A stretch of 64,000 nucleotides of DNA from Chinchilla lanigera (GCF_000276665.1 NW_004955518.1:1088569-1152568), one strand, 5' to 3'; counted from the first letter of the stretch, positions 10,878-23,444 are shown. Translations and numbers: made by a program. Notes: generated from the sequence alone by a model not told the origin.

Positions 10878-13582
10878 ATTCAGTTGCACACATCTTATAA
10901 AAGAACCATGGCCATGTTATAGTCACTCCCTGGCAGATGTCATAAATTAGAGCACAGTGGCTTAAAAGCTAAGTGTTTTATTAGACCTTTTATAATGCAG
11001 GACTCTCAGGTCAACTGTATTTGGATTGGGTGGTGACAAAATCAGCAAGATCCCTGGTGTGCAAATAAACTGAACATCAACATTTCTACTTTCTGTATTC
11101 AGAATTATTGATATGGATAATAAACACTGCCTGGGTATCATATAAAAAATTTCTGGGTAATACTAGAATTTTCTTAAAATTTTTCATTGGCTTTCATGAG
11201 AGCTAATCTATTCTACCGTTCTTTATAGAGCAGGTAACACATGGAGGGCTCCTGTCTTCAACATGGAGATAAACAGAGGCAACTTGTTTACTTAACCATT
11301 TATATGGCATCTCGATGGGGGGTGTTTTATTTTACCTTTCTAAATTCATCTTTAACTGGCTTCTCATAAATGTCCTCCTTTGCTCTGAAATGTTGGTGAG
11401 CTAATCTCCCCACTCCATCCTTCTACTTTCTTCCCTAGTTTGGTTTCTGAAAACTGCAAGCTTATTTGGTTTGTTGCTTTAGATATGGTTGGTTTGGGAG
11501 CTTTCCAAAGTTTTTCATTGCTCATCTCAGCTGACATTTTCCCGGATATTCCTAGGAACCTAAATTCTACCCTAATTCTGTGAAATGGTCTGTTTTCATA
11601 TTTAAACTTTGGCCTGTAAAGCAAGTCTTCTTACTACAGCTGGGGGGTCTGCTACCCTGGACTGTTGCTCAAAAGCATATTTCAATTTTATTTGAAAGTT
11701 TTTTTTTTATGTGTATTTCCCCAAAGCACCTTAGCCGAAAATCAAATTTTATTTTAGAGTTTTATACAGACCAATGTCTTTTCTTACTTCCTACATACCA
11801 ATAAAATTGTGTATTACAATTTAACCTCAATCTGCCTCTGTTTAAAACGTAAGGTAAGGTTAAGGGCATTCGCTGCTAGAAACTCTACCTGGACATTTCA
11901 ATTTCTAGATAAAGACTTTTACAAAGAATGTTTTATTGGTCCTATAGCTCAACCTTGCCATATATACGCCAGCTTATTGTATTAATCCTGAATTGCGAAA
12001 ATATCAGGATCACTTATGCACTAATGTTTGTTGTAACTTTTTAATTTTTGGAGACTGCCAGCTTAGTTGCTGTAACTCCTTTCTCTAGTGTCTCGGGGGT
12101 GGAGGACAGTCTCAGGACCACGGAAACCCAGAGCCTTTGGCACCAGTCACCTGGTATAGCCGGCTCTCTCCTGGTCTTCTGCCTGCCTTGGTATCTCCCA
12201 GGGGAAAAGGAGTGAGTGAGGCCTGCAGGAAAGGAGAGCACATCCATGGCAGGATGTGCCTTGGCAGGGATCTAATTGATCTGCCTTTGAGGTGAGAGGG
12301 GCTCTAGTAAGATGGAGAGGAATAACCTGGGTGGTCTGCTGCTGCTAAGTTGAGGACTGGGAGTCCTTGGTCTGGGTAGCCTCCATGCCTCTGCTCTTTT
12401 CTTTGGTGTTTTTCTACTAGTCCCAGGGCCCTACACCAACTTACCTACTACGTACCACCCTTTCCTCTCCTTTGATACCTACTGTACCTGAGCTTAACAG
12501 GAAGGAGGAGGAGAAATAGCTGTGCACCATCTTGCACAGACCAGCTGCTTTTAGCTGTACAATATAAAAAGTTTACTTTATTTGGACTTTTCTTTATATT
12601 CATAAAATGACACTTTGCACTCAGAAATCATATGTAATTTTCATGCCAGAAGAATTCCAAAACTTATTCTCTGCTCATACACCAATGCAATGATTATGCT
12701 GATCAGCTAAAGCACACATGAAATCCTGTCTAGACTGGTTCTCCTGCTCACATGCAGAATCTAATACACTTTATTTCCAGGCTTCATATTTAAACTTCAA
12801 CCCTGTGATCAGGTGAGCTGGGGAAAGAGTGTAAGTCTCTTGGAGCTGGGGCCCAGGAACCAAAGCTATGTTTTTTCCTGCACTTTTGTGCTAAAGAAGG
12901 TGACAGACTGAATGCTGAGTCAAGGATCTTTCTTGCTTGGAAGATTTTGCCCTCATCACAACTCTGGTGTTCCGACAGAAATGTGGCAGTGTCTGTAACT
13001 ATACTCAGCAAAGTAGGGAGCTCAAATTAAGCCTGGACATTACCACTGAGTTCAGAAATTTCTGCTGGCTCCTGGAGAACTGACAGAACTGAGCTGGAAG
13101 CCAGAGTGTTTCCCAAGAAAGCACTTGAGCCTCACCCATTGTTGGAGTTTAGACAGAGGCAAGTGTTATTCTGAATTCTCCTCCTTGCTGCGCATGCCGT
13201 ACCTCAGACCATCCACAAGTCTTACTAACACCACCTTCTAACAGAATCCAGTAGCGATTCAGTGTCTTCACCACCACCCCTCAGCCAGCCATCACCAACT
13301 CTCAGGGGTAACTGTTAGTGGGACTTAGTTATACAACCAGCAGATAACTTCCCGCTCCTCTGCTACCAAAGTTCAGTCAGCTCACGAAACTGTTTCAGTC
13401 GCTCCAGCGCATCTATATCCTCCAGGGTTAATGTCAGCATTCTTCAGTGTGGCACTTGTATGTGTTTTGGTCTTAACTTGTGGACTAAAACTTAATGGAC
13501 AGGTGCAAAAAATAAATCATCTTTTGCAACACAGAACTCATTGCTCGGCACGAGTTTCGGTGCATAGCAGAAGGAATATTAC
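10878..13582. other. Unique-looking sequence without a supported gene
   Basis: About 2.7 kb with no repeat that I recognise and no frame above about 90 codons. Reverse frames of 86, 68 and 73 codons and a 74-codon forward frame resemble no known protein. A short signal-peptide-like frame at 13431 is treated under findings. Confidence 0.5.
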
Positions 13583-13685
13583 TGCTGGGCACAGTGGTGC
13601 AAGTCTGTGCTCCTGGGTATCCGAGGCTGAGGCAAGAAGAATTAAGCCTGGACTGTATAGTGACTCTACCTCAGAAAAGAAAGCA
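13583..13685 (+). repeat. Truncated B1 SINE
   Basis: 'gctgggcacagtggtgcaagtctgtgctcctgggtatccgaggctgagg' and 'cctggactgtatagtgactctacctcag' are the B1 left part and the end of the right part; the middle is deleted. Confidence 0.85.
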
Positions 13686-13794
13686 AAAATTATGATGACC
13701 TAATACAAAGGAAAGTGATGGTATTAAGGAGTAAAAAATGTTCTTTAGTAGCCTATGGGGCTCTATATGATCAACCCTGAAACTTCACAACCCT

Positions 13795-14222
13795 TATTTG
13801 TGCATTGCCTCCTCCTGGTTCCTTTCTCTCCATCAACATCACTGCTAACATCATGCCAAGTGCTTTCCACCTCAGTACCTTTGCTCTGGGATGCCCTCTG
13901 CCCATGGTGCTCTTCCTCCTCAGATCTGCAGAGTTCATGCTTATGCTGCTCAAATGGTGTCCCTGCCAGACAGACCACTGCTGACCATCCCATGTAAAAC
14001 ACTTTCTCCCCTTCTGTTTTCTCAGTCTCCGTGCCCAGTCTTGTTTCTTCATGGAACTTGGAATCATTAGACACAGGTATGTGTCTGTCTCTTTACCTCA
14101 CAAGCGAAATGAGCTCTGTGAGAAATGGGGCTTTGAGGCGTCCCTTCTGTATCACCAGCACATGGGACAGGGCTTGGCATGCGACGGGCATCCATTGTTT
14201 TGTAAATAAATGAATGCGTGAA
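13795..14222 (+). mobile_element. L2 LINE 3' end
   Basis: 'ctttgctctgggatgccctctgcc', 'gctcaaatggtgtccctgcc', 'tgaccatccc', 'gcacatgggacagggcttggcatgcgacggg' and 'aaataaatgaatg' match in order the conserved L2 3' end. Frames on both strands here (98-103 codons reverse, 80 forward) are shadows inside the repeat. Confidence 0.8.
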
Positions 14223-16384
14223 TGGACGGAGGGAACCCCAATCCTTTCCTCAAGGTGGAATTGTAAAGTTTCCCATTAGAGTCATCATAAGCAAATGGGG
14301 CCTGCAAGAGTTTAACCAGGGGCTGAAAAGGATTCTTTGCTTAGGGCCTCACATAGCTGAAGTCAAGGTGTCAGCTCTTAGCGGGTGCTTTGGGGAAGAA
14401 TCTACATCCAAGCCCATTTATGGTTTGGTAGAATTCAGTTTTTTGCATTTGTAGGACTGCCGTTCCCATTTTTTTCTCTCAGCTGATCACTAGGCTCTAC
14501 CTTCAGCTTCAAGAGGTGAAATTCTGTACCTGCAATTCTCTTTACCTGGGCCCTCCAGCCTCATGGCATCAGCAGAGCCTCAGATACTTAAAGGCTCATT
14601 AGTTTTGGGTTAGACCCACTTGGCTAATCTTTCTGTCACCAGCTATGGTAACACAACCACAGGAGTGATATATTGTGTCTACAGGTTACACTCACATGTC
14701 ACAGGTGAAGATCATTGAGTCATTCTTAGAATTCTACCTAACAGATCCACTTAAGAAGCTTCTCCATGCTTGGCTGGCAGGGGAGACACCAGGATCACCA
14801 AGGAGTTTCTTCACATCAGAAGCGACACCTGATGGGGGAACAGCGATCCCCTCTGTACCTCTGAGACCAGGAGTGGGACTGGTGAGGACTACCCTGCCCT
14901 GAGAATATCAGAGCAAAGTTGGGTGTTTTGGGGTGTGGAAGAGCACTTTATATTTGGTAGGCCAGTGACACCTGTGAGAATAGGCTTATTTATGGGGCAG
15001 TGAGAGTGACCTGTAAGGAACTACAGAAAGATCTGAGAGGTGAAGAATTTCCAAAGGACAGGCAATCCTGCAACAGGACATGGGGGGCTACAAACTAATC
15101 ATATGAGTTATTGTTGTTCAGGTGACTTTGTTCATGTGCACGGGACAGTGAAGATTGAGGAAGTTTCCCCCGGCAGAACAGGTACCACTAATTAATTAGA
15201 CAAGGTCCCCACGCTCTGTTGTATGGCCCTTCTATGGCCTCAACTTCTCAATTTCAAGGTGACAAATAGGGTAAGAGCTAAGCCAGAATTCAACCACAAG
15301 TGGTCAAGCTCAAACACCCATGAAGTCTGTTAAACCTCTGTCAGGGCTGGGGAGCATGTAGTACACTTACTGGGACTCAGCACACCCCCGCCCACCACTG
15401 ACTGACCACACACGCTTTCCTGTTGAGACCCGCGAGCCCAGGAGTCAGCAAACTCTTCGCCATCACTCTCCAGGAAGGAGAGTTGAGACCCAGATCAGAA
15501 CCCTTTCGGAGGCCTAGAGACAGTACCATCCCTCAAATCCCAGCAATCCCCAAAGTAGAAATATCTCTGCCTATTTCTTATTCTAGCCACAAAATCATGT
15601 ACTGAATATGCTAAAGGAATATCTTGACTCCCTCTATTGTGTAGCAGTAGTTGAATTTGACTAGGAGAAGGGAAGTGAAAAGAACTGAAAGCTTTTATAC
15701 ATTTTTAGAGATATTACTTAAACATAATTCTAAGATTCTCTTCTACTATCATTCCTTTCTTTCTCTAAGCATTTCATTGATTAAAATGAATAGGAAATGA
15801 ATTAAAGTGATTAAATGGCAGGCATAGAGACCCGAAGAGGACATACTGAAGTCATTTGTGCTATTTAACCTCTTAGAACCAATGGTATTAATATTAAAAG
15901 ATTGGGCTCTGTTCCCACAGAGAAGCTGGGCAGCCTTAGGCGAGCTGTCAGGAAGCTCAAGCTAATGGAATTTACTGGAAGCTCTGTAATCCATTGCCAA
16001 GAGAGGCCACAGGGTCTCTTAGATAGTGCAGTGGCTCTGTCTGGAGCTGGGGAAGTAGAGAAGGGTGCCTGGAGACTTGTGTGTTCCTATGATTTGAAAT
16101 GCAGTTGTTGACTTCTTTATATTGGAGTCTCTATAGTGGATCTACATGGGCTAGCCATTTCACACAAGTTATATTTATTTCCACATATTTCTCGGACAGA
16201 CAGCTGAGACAAGGAGAAAAACCAAGACTCACTCTAAAAGAGAATAAACAGAGGTTATCCTTAGTTTGGCCTTTCAGAGCGCAGTGACTGGTCTGCACTT
16301 GGTCCACCATCACTTCCCATGAGCTGTGTGGAAGCCACACTGGCCTCAGAAGCTCTGTGTGGCTCTTCCTCAACGTGGTCCCCT
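14223..16384. other. Unique-looking sequence without a supported gene
   Basis: Several frames of 60-80 codons occur on both strands, none with a recognisable domain. I see no repeat beyond a doubtful MIR-like string near 15900. Confidence 0.5.
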
Positions 16385-16580
16385 CTTTCTCATTTCATCG
16401 TCAAGCTCACTCCAATTCTGGCCTCAGATCTCAGTTTAAAATATTATTGTGTCATTCTTTTTAATAATGTAATTGTAAGGTTCTTGGGGCAGAGATTGTT
16501 TCTTTCTCATCCCGTGCTATACTTGCAAAGACTGGCTCAGTAGCTAATGCTCAAGGAGTGATGCTTGATTGATTGAGTCA
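16385..16580 (+). mobile_element. L2 LINE 3' fragment
   Basis: 'tctggcctcagatctcag', 'ttgtaaggttcttggggcagagattg', 'gactggctcagtagctaatgctcaaggagtg' and 'ttgattgattga' follow the order of the L2 3' end (strand, release and size motifs of the consensus). Confidence 0.6.
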
Positions 16581-17070
16581 AAGAAACAGAAAACTAGGAC
16601 ACAACCTTGGAGTACTGGCTAAAATAACAGCATGCAGTGGGTTTGTTTTATTTTTAGTATATCTTCTCTCTTTAGTATCATTTGTCTTCCTGCAACCATC
16701 CACATATTCTGGGCTTAGCTTTCATGTAGCTGTTAGGGATCTCCTCAGTGAGGACCTGAGATGACAATAACCATGGCTGTTTTGAGCTCTAGCTCAAGAA
16801 TTTTAAAGCATAAAGATGTTTCTAAATTCCAGGTGCTCAGAAAATTCTAAATTGGTACCACCATGATGGATACAAGAAATGTTGTGTTCTATAAGGAGGT
16901 TCTCCCCCAGGCTATTAAAAGAATCTCTGAAGTCAGGACACAAGGCAGATGGGTAGCTGGGAGGAAATTTTTTGAGGTTAATGGTAGTACAGAGAGAGTG
17001 GGTCAGATCACTGTTTTTGTTTTTAACAGAAATTGTAATGATTGCAAATGCCTAAGTAAGAACTTGGCTT
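16581..17070. other. Unassigned, no gene seen
   Basis: A 94-codon frame starting at 16863 runs into the reverse B1 and is not supported as coding. Confidence 0.5.
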
Positions 17071-17221
17071 TGTTTTTTTTGGAGACAGGGTCTCACTATT
17101 CAGTTCAGGCTGCTTTCAACTCACTATTTATCCCAGGCTGGCCTTGAACTCACAGTGATCTTCCTCAGCCTCCTGTGTGCTCAGATTATAGGCATGAGCC
17201 ACAAGCCACGATGCCCTGCGG
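17071..17221 (-). repeat. B1 SINE (reverse strand)
   Basis: A T-run, 'ggagacagggtctcactattcagttcaggctg', 'cccaggctggccttgaactcac' and 'attataggcatgagccac' form the reverse complement of a B1 with both halves of its duplication. Confidence 0.92.
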
Positions 17222-18161
17222 GATTTGGCATTTTTATTAATCCTATAGCAGCTATATATGTCACTAATATGTGTCTTGCAGGCAAGGATATTGCTTGGTT
17301 GGTTAGTTGTTTGGTTCTTTTCCTCCAGTCCAGCTTGACTTTCTAAATGCCTAACCTCACTGGACCTCCCTCACCTTGCCTGGTCAGAATTGGTCAGAAT
17401 TGATCACACATAATTTGGTGGGCCCAGGGTGGTTGACAGATGTTTCATTTCATCCTTTGCTCTCCCCAGCAGGCAGGAGGCGCAGTTCCCAGATCTCCGT
17501 CCTGCTCAATCAGTGCCTCACACAGTCCTGTTTATGACAGGTGCATTGCATGTCAGAGTAGTCCCCTAGACTGGCCTCACTCTCATGACCAAGTGATAAT
17601 GAACCAAAGAGAAAAAGTCCAATGTACCGGCACCTCTTCTTTTTTCTTTCCTCTTCTGTTTTTTCCAAATGAATTTTCCTTCCACATCTACTTTTCTCTT
17701 CTTTCTCTGTCTCTATTTCAGGTTCTGCTTCTCTCGGAGTGATTCTTTTTATCCCACTTGGCCTGTCAGTCCCTCTCTTCTCCCTTCTCTATGCCATGGG
17801 AAGGGTTCGTTGATTGTTCACTGTACAAGGACGCCGTGTGAAGAGGAGGAATGAAGGCAGAATCCAGCCTACCTTACTCTGACTGAGGCATGAATACAGG
17901 CTTGGGAATTTGTGTGCCCAGAAGAGGCACCTTTTCCTAATTTACACAAGATTGTTTTAGAGGCTAACAGCGGCCCTTTCATTGCCTAGAACATTCCCCA
18001 GAAGTAGTCATTTTCTGTTTTCTCTTGACCCCATACTTCCTTTGAGTATCACTGGAAACCTCTGTTGCCCTCTCTCCTACCAGATGACCAAAACTGTGCA
18101 GTTGGGATTGTGTTTATATCGGAAAGACATCATTAACAACAGATTGCTGCAGTATTCTGGG
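17222..18161. other. Unassigned, no gene seen
   Basis: A 100-codon frame at 17440-17742 and others run through pyrimidine-rich sequence, where stops are naturally rare. No repeat was recognised. Confidence 0.5.
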
Positions 18162-18238
18162 CAGTGGCGAACCTATGGCACGTGTGCCAAAGTGAGCTGT
18201 TCACATCACTGAAATCTCTAAAAGGTGTGCCACCCCTG
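18162..18238 (+). mobile_element. hAT-like MITE, copy 1 (77 bp)
   Basis: It begins CAGTGGCGAACCTATGGCAC and ends AAGGTGTGCCACCCCTG, so the ends are inverted repeats of each other. The middle 'gtgccaaagtgagctgttcacatcactgaaatctct' aligns with the other copies at 23.4 and 62.5 kb. The flanks do not give a clear 8-bp duplication. It carries no frame. Confidence 0.7.
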
Positions 18239-18289
18239 TGCTGGGGCTTTGATTTCTTTTCTGGAGATCATTCTTTCATTTATTTATTT

Positions 18290-19615
18290 ATTTTGTTTAA
18301 CTTTTTTTAGTACATTTTAGATATACATACTGATCTCAGTCATCAGAGGGAGTTTGTGTCTTGGTTCTTTTTCCCCATCCCCTCTCCTCCCTTCAACCCC
18401 TCTTCCCCTCCTTATTTACAAAAGCTTTGTTTCCATTTTCTTCCTTCTATACTTTTCTTTTCTCTTCCATCCCCCCCTCCCTTGTTCCCCTTCCCATATG
18501 AATAGCCTCTTCTTATTTCCCAGTATCTAATATACATTTTGGTCCTTATTTACCCTTTCAGTTTCTCACACCAGAGAAACAACGTGTGTCCGATTTATTT
18601 CATGTAAGAGTATGGTCTCAAGGTGCATCCATTTACTTAGAAATGTCTCAAGTTATCCTCTTTTAAGCCTGAGTAGTACTCCACTGTATAAAAAAACCGC
18701 GTCTATTTTACCTATTCCTCAGTTGATGGACACTGGGTTGTTTCCAGGATTCAGCTATTACAAACTGCACTGCTGTAAACATGGATGTGTATATATCGCT
18801 GTGGTGTGATGCTTTTACTTCTTCCAGGAAGACACCCAGAAAGAGAATTGCTGGGTCAAATGGAACCTGTAATCCTAGTTTTATGAGCAATCTCCACACT
18901 GATTTCCACAGTGGTTGTACCAGTCTACACTCCCACCAACAAGGGAAAAGTGTTCCTTATTTGACACAACCCTGCCAGCATTTGTTGTTGGTTGATTTCT
19001 GGATGATAGCCATTTTTTTCTGGGGTGAGATGGAATCTCAGTGTTGTTTTAATTTGCATCTCTCTAATGACCAGTGATGTTGAACATTTTTTCACACATT
19101 TACTTGCCATTTGTATTTATTCATATAAGAAGTGTCTATTCATTTCAGATGCCCATTTTTGAATGGATATCTAAATTTAGATGGTCTTAGTTTTTTCAGT
19201 TCTTTATATGTTCTAGATATTGGTCCTTTGCCTGAAAAACCTCAGGCTATGATTTTTTCCCACTCTGTGGTTTGTCTTTTCACTCTATTGGTGGTTTCTT
19301 TTGCTGTGCAACAGCTTTTTAATAGGATGAGATCCCAGTTGTTGATTATAGTATTTCCCATGCAATTGGGGTTTTGTTCATGAAATCTTTACCTATACCT
19401 ATGTCTTCAAGATTTCTACATATTCTCTCTTCCAGAAAATTTAGTGTTTCTATTTTAATATTTAGAACTTTGATCCACTTTGATTTTAGGTTAGTGCATG
19501 ATGAGAGGCATGGGTCTAGTTTTAGCCTTTGGCATGTGGAAAGACAGTTTTTCCAACACCATTTGTTGAAGAAGCTGTCTTTTTTCCAGTAATTGTGCTT
19601 TACTTTTATTGGGGT
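18290..19615 (-). mobile_element. 5'-truncated L1 (reverse strand)
   Basis: On the reverse strand it runs from the ORF2 C-terminal part (a frame at 19627-19346 with KWIKVLNIKIETLNFLEER) to a purine-rich 3' UTR ending near 18290. Plus-strand marks include 'cagttgatggacactgggttgtttcc', 'tcccaccaacaagggaaaag' and 'cacaccagagaaac'. Several stops and frameshifts are present. It belongs to the same group as the L1 at 7.9-10.1 kb. Confidence 0.88.
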
Positions 19616-19617
19616 TT

Positions 19618-19663
19618 GTTCATTCATTCATGCATTCATTCATTCATCCATTTATTCATTCAG
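19618..19663. repeat. (ATTC)n simple repeat
   Basis: About eleven imperfect tetramers of ATTC/CATT lie between the 5' end of the reverse L1 and the T-rich end of a reverse B1. Confidence 0.9.
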
Positions 19664-19770
19664 TGACAAGGTCTTGCTATATGGTCCAGGCTGGCCTTAA
19701 ACTGTGGCAGTCCTCTTGCCCCAGCCTCCTAAGTCCTGGGATTACAAATGTGAATCACCCCACCCAGGTT
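19664..19770 (-). repeat. B1 SINE fragment (reverse strand)
   Basis: 'gacaaggtcttgctatatggtccaggctggcc' and 'cctcctaagtcctgggattacaaatgtgaatcac' are the reverse of a diverged B1. Confidence 0.85.
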
Positions 19771-19794
19771 GTCCAGAGTCTTTTAGAAAGAGTT

Positions 19795-19868
19795 AATCTT
19801 TTTGTCATATTTTTTTCTTTTTTCTTTCTTTTCTTTTTTCTTTTTGTCATATTTTTTTCTAATTTTCT
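19795..19868. repeat. T/C-rich tract bounded by a direct repeat
   Basis: The string 'tttttgtcatatttttttct' occurs at about 19800 and again at about 19842, separated by a TTTC-rich run. It looks like a local tandem duplication or slippage product. Confidence 0.7.
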
Positions 19869-22020
19869 ATAAGTATCTAAATTCTCCTAAGCTTTTGTTG
19901 ATCCACTGGCAATGAAAGTGGTATTTATTTAACAGTGGTGTTTGTTTCAAAATCTCTGTCTGGAGATACTGAGGATAGGACATTTCTACAACTGCAAGCT
20001 GTTTGTTTTGGAACATTGTCCTAAAGACTGTTGAATGTGTAAGTGTGGAGGTAACTACATAAATTCTCCTCCACATGCAGGCTACCTCAGACACTCACGT
20101 GACCTCTCAGAGAAGCCATTCTAAATCCATCTCAAGGCAAGTGCTGGCCCTGACATTGAGCTGATCCAAGCTACGATGACACCTGTCTTAGATTCTTGTG
20201 AGATGCAGCAAACAGGTGTATGCTAAACTTAACCTAGGTACAAAACAGAGTAGAAAGGAAACCCAGTGAGACTAGAGGCCAGCCCGGTAGCCTCGTAGCA
20301 AGTCCCCATGCAGGGTCCACAGACCAGGAGAGATTGCTCCTCACCTGCTCTTTCATCATCACGGTGACAGTAATTTCAGCTGTTTTCACTGTTCCTATTG
20401 ACCTACTTCTTGTTCCTTAGCCTCATACTTCCGAATGGTGTTTGGTCTTGCAATATTTCTCACCTTCTGGAACTCTTTTCTGGTGATTCTTTCTGTAACT
20501 TTCAAAAGCAGCTATGGTTAGGATGTCTGGCCATGTCTAACAGGGGCTCCATTGCAGTGTGCAAAGCCCTAGCACTAGCTGCATGAGGGATAATGTTCTG
20601 CATGTGGCCAGTCCTCCAGGCAGGGACTAGTGGTTGTAGGCATTTGTGATTTTCCAGAAGTAGTCAGAGTGTTTGGTCTGCAAGCCTTATGAAGATTGCT
20701 GCTGTGTTTGAACATCAAGCCAGAATGGCTCTTAAGGTTACAATCATACTTCATTCAGCACAGACCCATTTATTGCTATTTGTATTGGAAATAGATACTT
20801 TTATGAAACACACACATGCAAATCCATTATGGTACTGAACCACAGTCAGTGAAAGGACAATGGAATAAACAGGTCAGTAGAGGATACATCACTGCAGTTT
20901 TCAGCCAATGGGCATTCACAGGTCTGAGAAGTAGTATTCCTTGGTTCATGGTCACAGTTATTCAGCTTTAATTGCCTTATGTCACTGACTCACAGAAGCT
21001 CCAAAAGGTCTTGCAGCGCCTTAGCAGTGCTGATCACAATTGAGTGTTTTTATTAAAGTTTGTGTTGTCTTCAACGAAATGATTGGGAAAACAAAACTAG
21101 GCCATTAGGGATTGGCAGAAGTCCTTTGACATTATGGAAGATGTACAGCATAAAACTCACTCCAGCCTGGGAGGATTGACCCATAATTGCATAGAATTGG
21201 AAGAAATAATGTTTGGAACTTGTCAAATTTTGGGGGATTTGATGAGGCACCATTTCTTTAAGGATTATGCTATAGCGATTGCTTATATCACTATTCGGTG
21301 GGTGTTTGCTTTTGGAGAATGCATTCTTTCCACCCTAGGCTATTTCACAAGACAATTACCAGAAGAAAAGCCCTGATCTTTCTCCTGTCCTCACACAGCT
21401 GGCACTTGCTGCCATTTTTTCTGCCAATGTAAAAAACAAATGCACTTGAATCTGCACTCCTGTTCTGCAGAAAGTATGGTCATGACTGCAGATGCTGGTT
21501 GTCTTTTGGGGACTTGGCAGCCAGCCTGAACCTTCTGCCTTGGACTGGCAGGAACGGTGGGTTGATGAGAGGCTTCCCAGATCATTGTCCTTGTCCCCCT
21601 TGATCTCTCCCTTTAAGTGGCAGACTCAGTCACTGGTGTCATCAATCTAGCACATTATATAAACAGTAAATTCATTTTAAAAACCTGCTGCTGAGCAGCC
21701 ATCTGTCTCCATTTTTGTCAGTCTGCTATTATAGCAATGCTGCTGCACTGTGAGGTTGTCTTTCACGGATGACTCCTTGATCTGAAGGCAAATATGTTAA
21801 ACAACGAGACAAGCATTGTGGGCCAGCGACAGCATTTCCACCCACTAGCCTTTCATCATTGGAGCCTGGAATTTCAATCTTGTTTTTGACCTAAGGTGAT
21901 GATATTGATGGTTTCTGTATTTTGCTGTGCTTGATTTATATACTTTGAGATTGCAGAGTGTTCCAGCATCCTGATTTATTACTTATTGGGTAGGAAGAGG
22001 GCAGATAAGTGTTATTACCA
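19869..22020. other. Unique-looking sequence without a supported gene
   Basis: About 2.1 kb with no repeat recognised. Frames of 60-80 codons occur, including an 80-codon one at 21134-21376 with no homology I can name. Confidence 0.5.
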
Positions 22021-22095
22021 CTTATGTATTGCTGATAGATAAACTGAGGCACAGAGGAAGGGCTCAAGATCAGACAGCAAGGGGGAGAACTGGAA
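22021..22095 (-). repeat. MIR SINE fragment (reverse strand)
   Basis: 'gataaactgaggcacagaggaagg' and 'aagatcagacagcaag' match the antisense of the MIR core ('aaactgaggcacagagagg ... ggtcacacagc'). Confidence 0.75.
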
Positions 22096-23007
22096 ATGTG
22101 TCTTGGAGCTATGGTATGTCTCTTGAGCAACTGCATTACTTCTATCTCTTTAAAACTTGTAAGGAGTTCACAAAATCTCTACACAGGGACACTTTGCTCT
22201 CCAGAGGCGAGTTTGAGTACAGTATAGAGAAGTGGAACCAGCTCTGAGCTGGGTTGTAAGGAAATGCCGGCATCTGGTTCTGAAGTCAACTTTACGGCAA
22301 CATGTTCACTTCCTATAACATAGGACTTTTCACTGCTCGTTTTTATCAGGAGGAAAACATACAAAACATACAAACAAACAAGCAAAAAAACCCAAAATAC
22401 TTCAACAACATAAAATCTCTGAAAGCAAGCCAAGGACGCAGACAGCAGCAGAAGGATTGTGGGTATTCTCTTTCAAAAAAAGCTGTAACTTTATGTTTAA
22501 AGCCCCACATGTTCAACTATGGATGGAGACATCTGCAAGAGCTGATTTTATCTCCTGGTGCCAGTGATCACCATTAAAAGCCACTTCAGATGATAGAAGA
22601 AAAATCTATGTGGGAAATAGTTTTCAGAGCCTCTCAAAACTCTGTTTTGCCTACAATTGCAGCCCAACTTATTTGTCAGCATGGAGACTTTCCAAATGAA
22701 TCAGCTCAAATCTGCAGACATAGACTTCAAGAGGGAAGTCAGCCTGCTGTACTCATTTCTGCAGCCCCCTGGACTGCTGCTGTCTGCATCATTCTTCTCC
22801 ATCTTCCTCAGAGAAAGTGCTCAGCTTTGGGTTCCCTCTAGTCTCTGTGTTAACCCTTTTTTGTGGCTTTTCCACAACTTTGTTTTTGCTTTAAATACAT
22901 TGAGTACAACACCACCTCATAATTAGAATTGAAAGAGTTATCTTCCCTTTGAACACTCAGTGGATTCCAAGCAGAATACTTCCAGCCTATTCTTGTTCCT
23001 TGTGGTG
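22096..23007. other. Unassigned, no gene seen
   Basis: Overlapping frames of 83-91 codons occur in three phases, which argues against coding. An A/C-rich run with CAAACAAACAAG sits near 22370. Confidence 0.5.
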
Positions 23008-23363
23008 ATGGTTAATTTTACATGTCAACTTCAGCAGGCAATGGTACCCCATAGTTTGGTCGAACATTAGCCTAGACTTCTCCATGTTGTTGTTTTTAGA
23101 TGTGCTTCACATTGAATCAGTAGAGTTTAAGTAAAATAGGTTATCCTCAATAATGTGGCTAGATCGCATCCAGTCTGTTGAAGGCTTTAAGAGCAAAGAT
23201 CCTCTCCTAAACAAGAAGAAATTTTGCCTTGAGACAGCAACATAGAAATTCTGCCCAAGTCTGGCTTACTGGCCTGCCCTGATTCAAAGCTCTTACCCCC
23301 GGTTAACAGTGTACTGGCGTACCCTACAGATTTCAGTCTTGCCCGCCTGTGTGTGATCTATTC
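23008..23363 (+). mobile_element. MLT2-type ERVL LTR
   Basis: It starts TGATGGTTAATTTTACATGT and continues through 'gtttggtcgaacattagcctaga', 'ggctttaagagcaaagatcc', 'gaagaaattttgccttgagacagcaac' and 'ctacagatttcagtcttgcc'. This follows the MLT2A-type consensus as I remember it. The 3' end is missing or was displaced by the MITE that follows immediately. Confidence 0.8.
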
Positions 23364-23444
23364 CAGGGACAGAGAAGCTTTTAAAACTTTCAGTGATAAC
23401 AAATAGCCCACCGCGGCACGTATGCCATAGGTTCACCACCACTG
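23364..23444 (-). mobile_element. hAT-like MITE, copy 2 (81 bp, with target duplication)
   Basis: Read on the reverse strand it starts CAGTGGTGGTGAACCTATGG and ends in CCCTG, with the same core as the other two copies. It is flanked by ATCTATTC (23356-23363) and ATCTATAC (23445-23452), 7 of 8 identical. An 8-bp duplication is the signature of hAT transposition. No frame is present. Confidence 0.82.

Noticed and set aside
13763..14074. 103- and 98-codon reverse frames and an 80-codon forward frame
   Set aside because: They overlap on both strands inside an L2 3' end.
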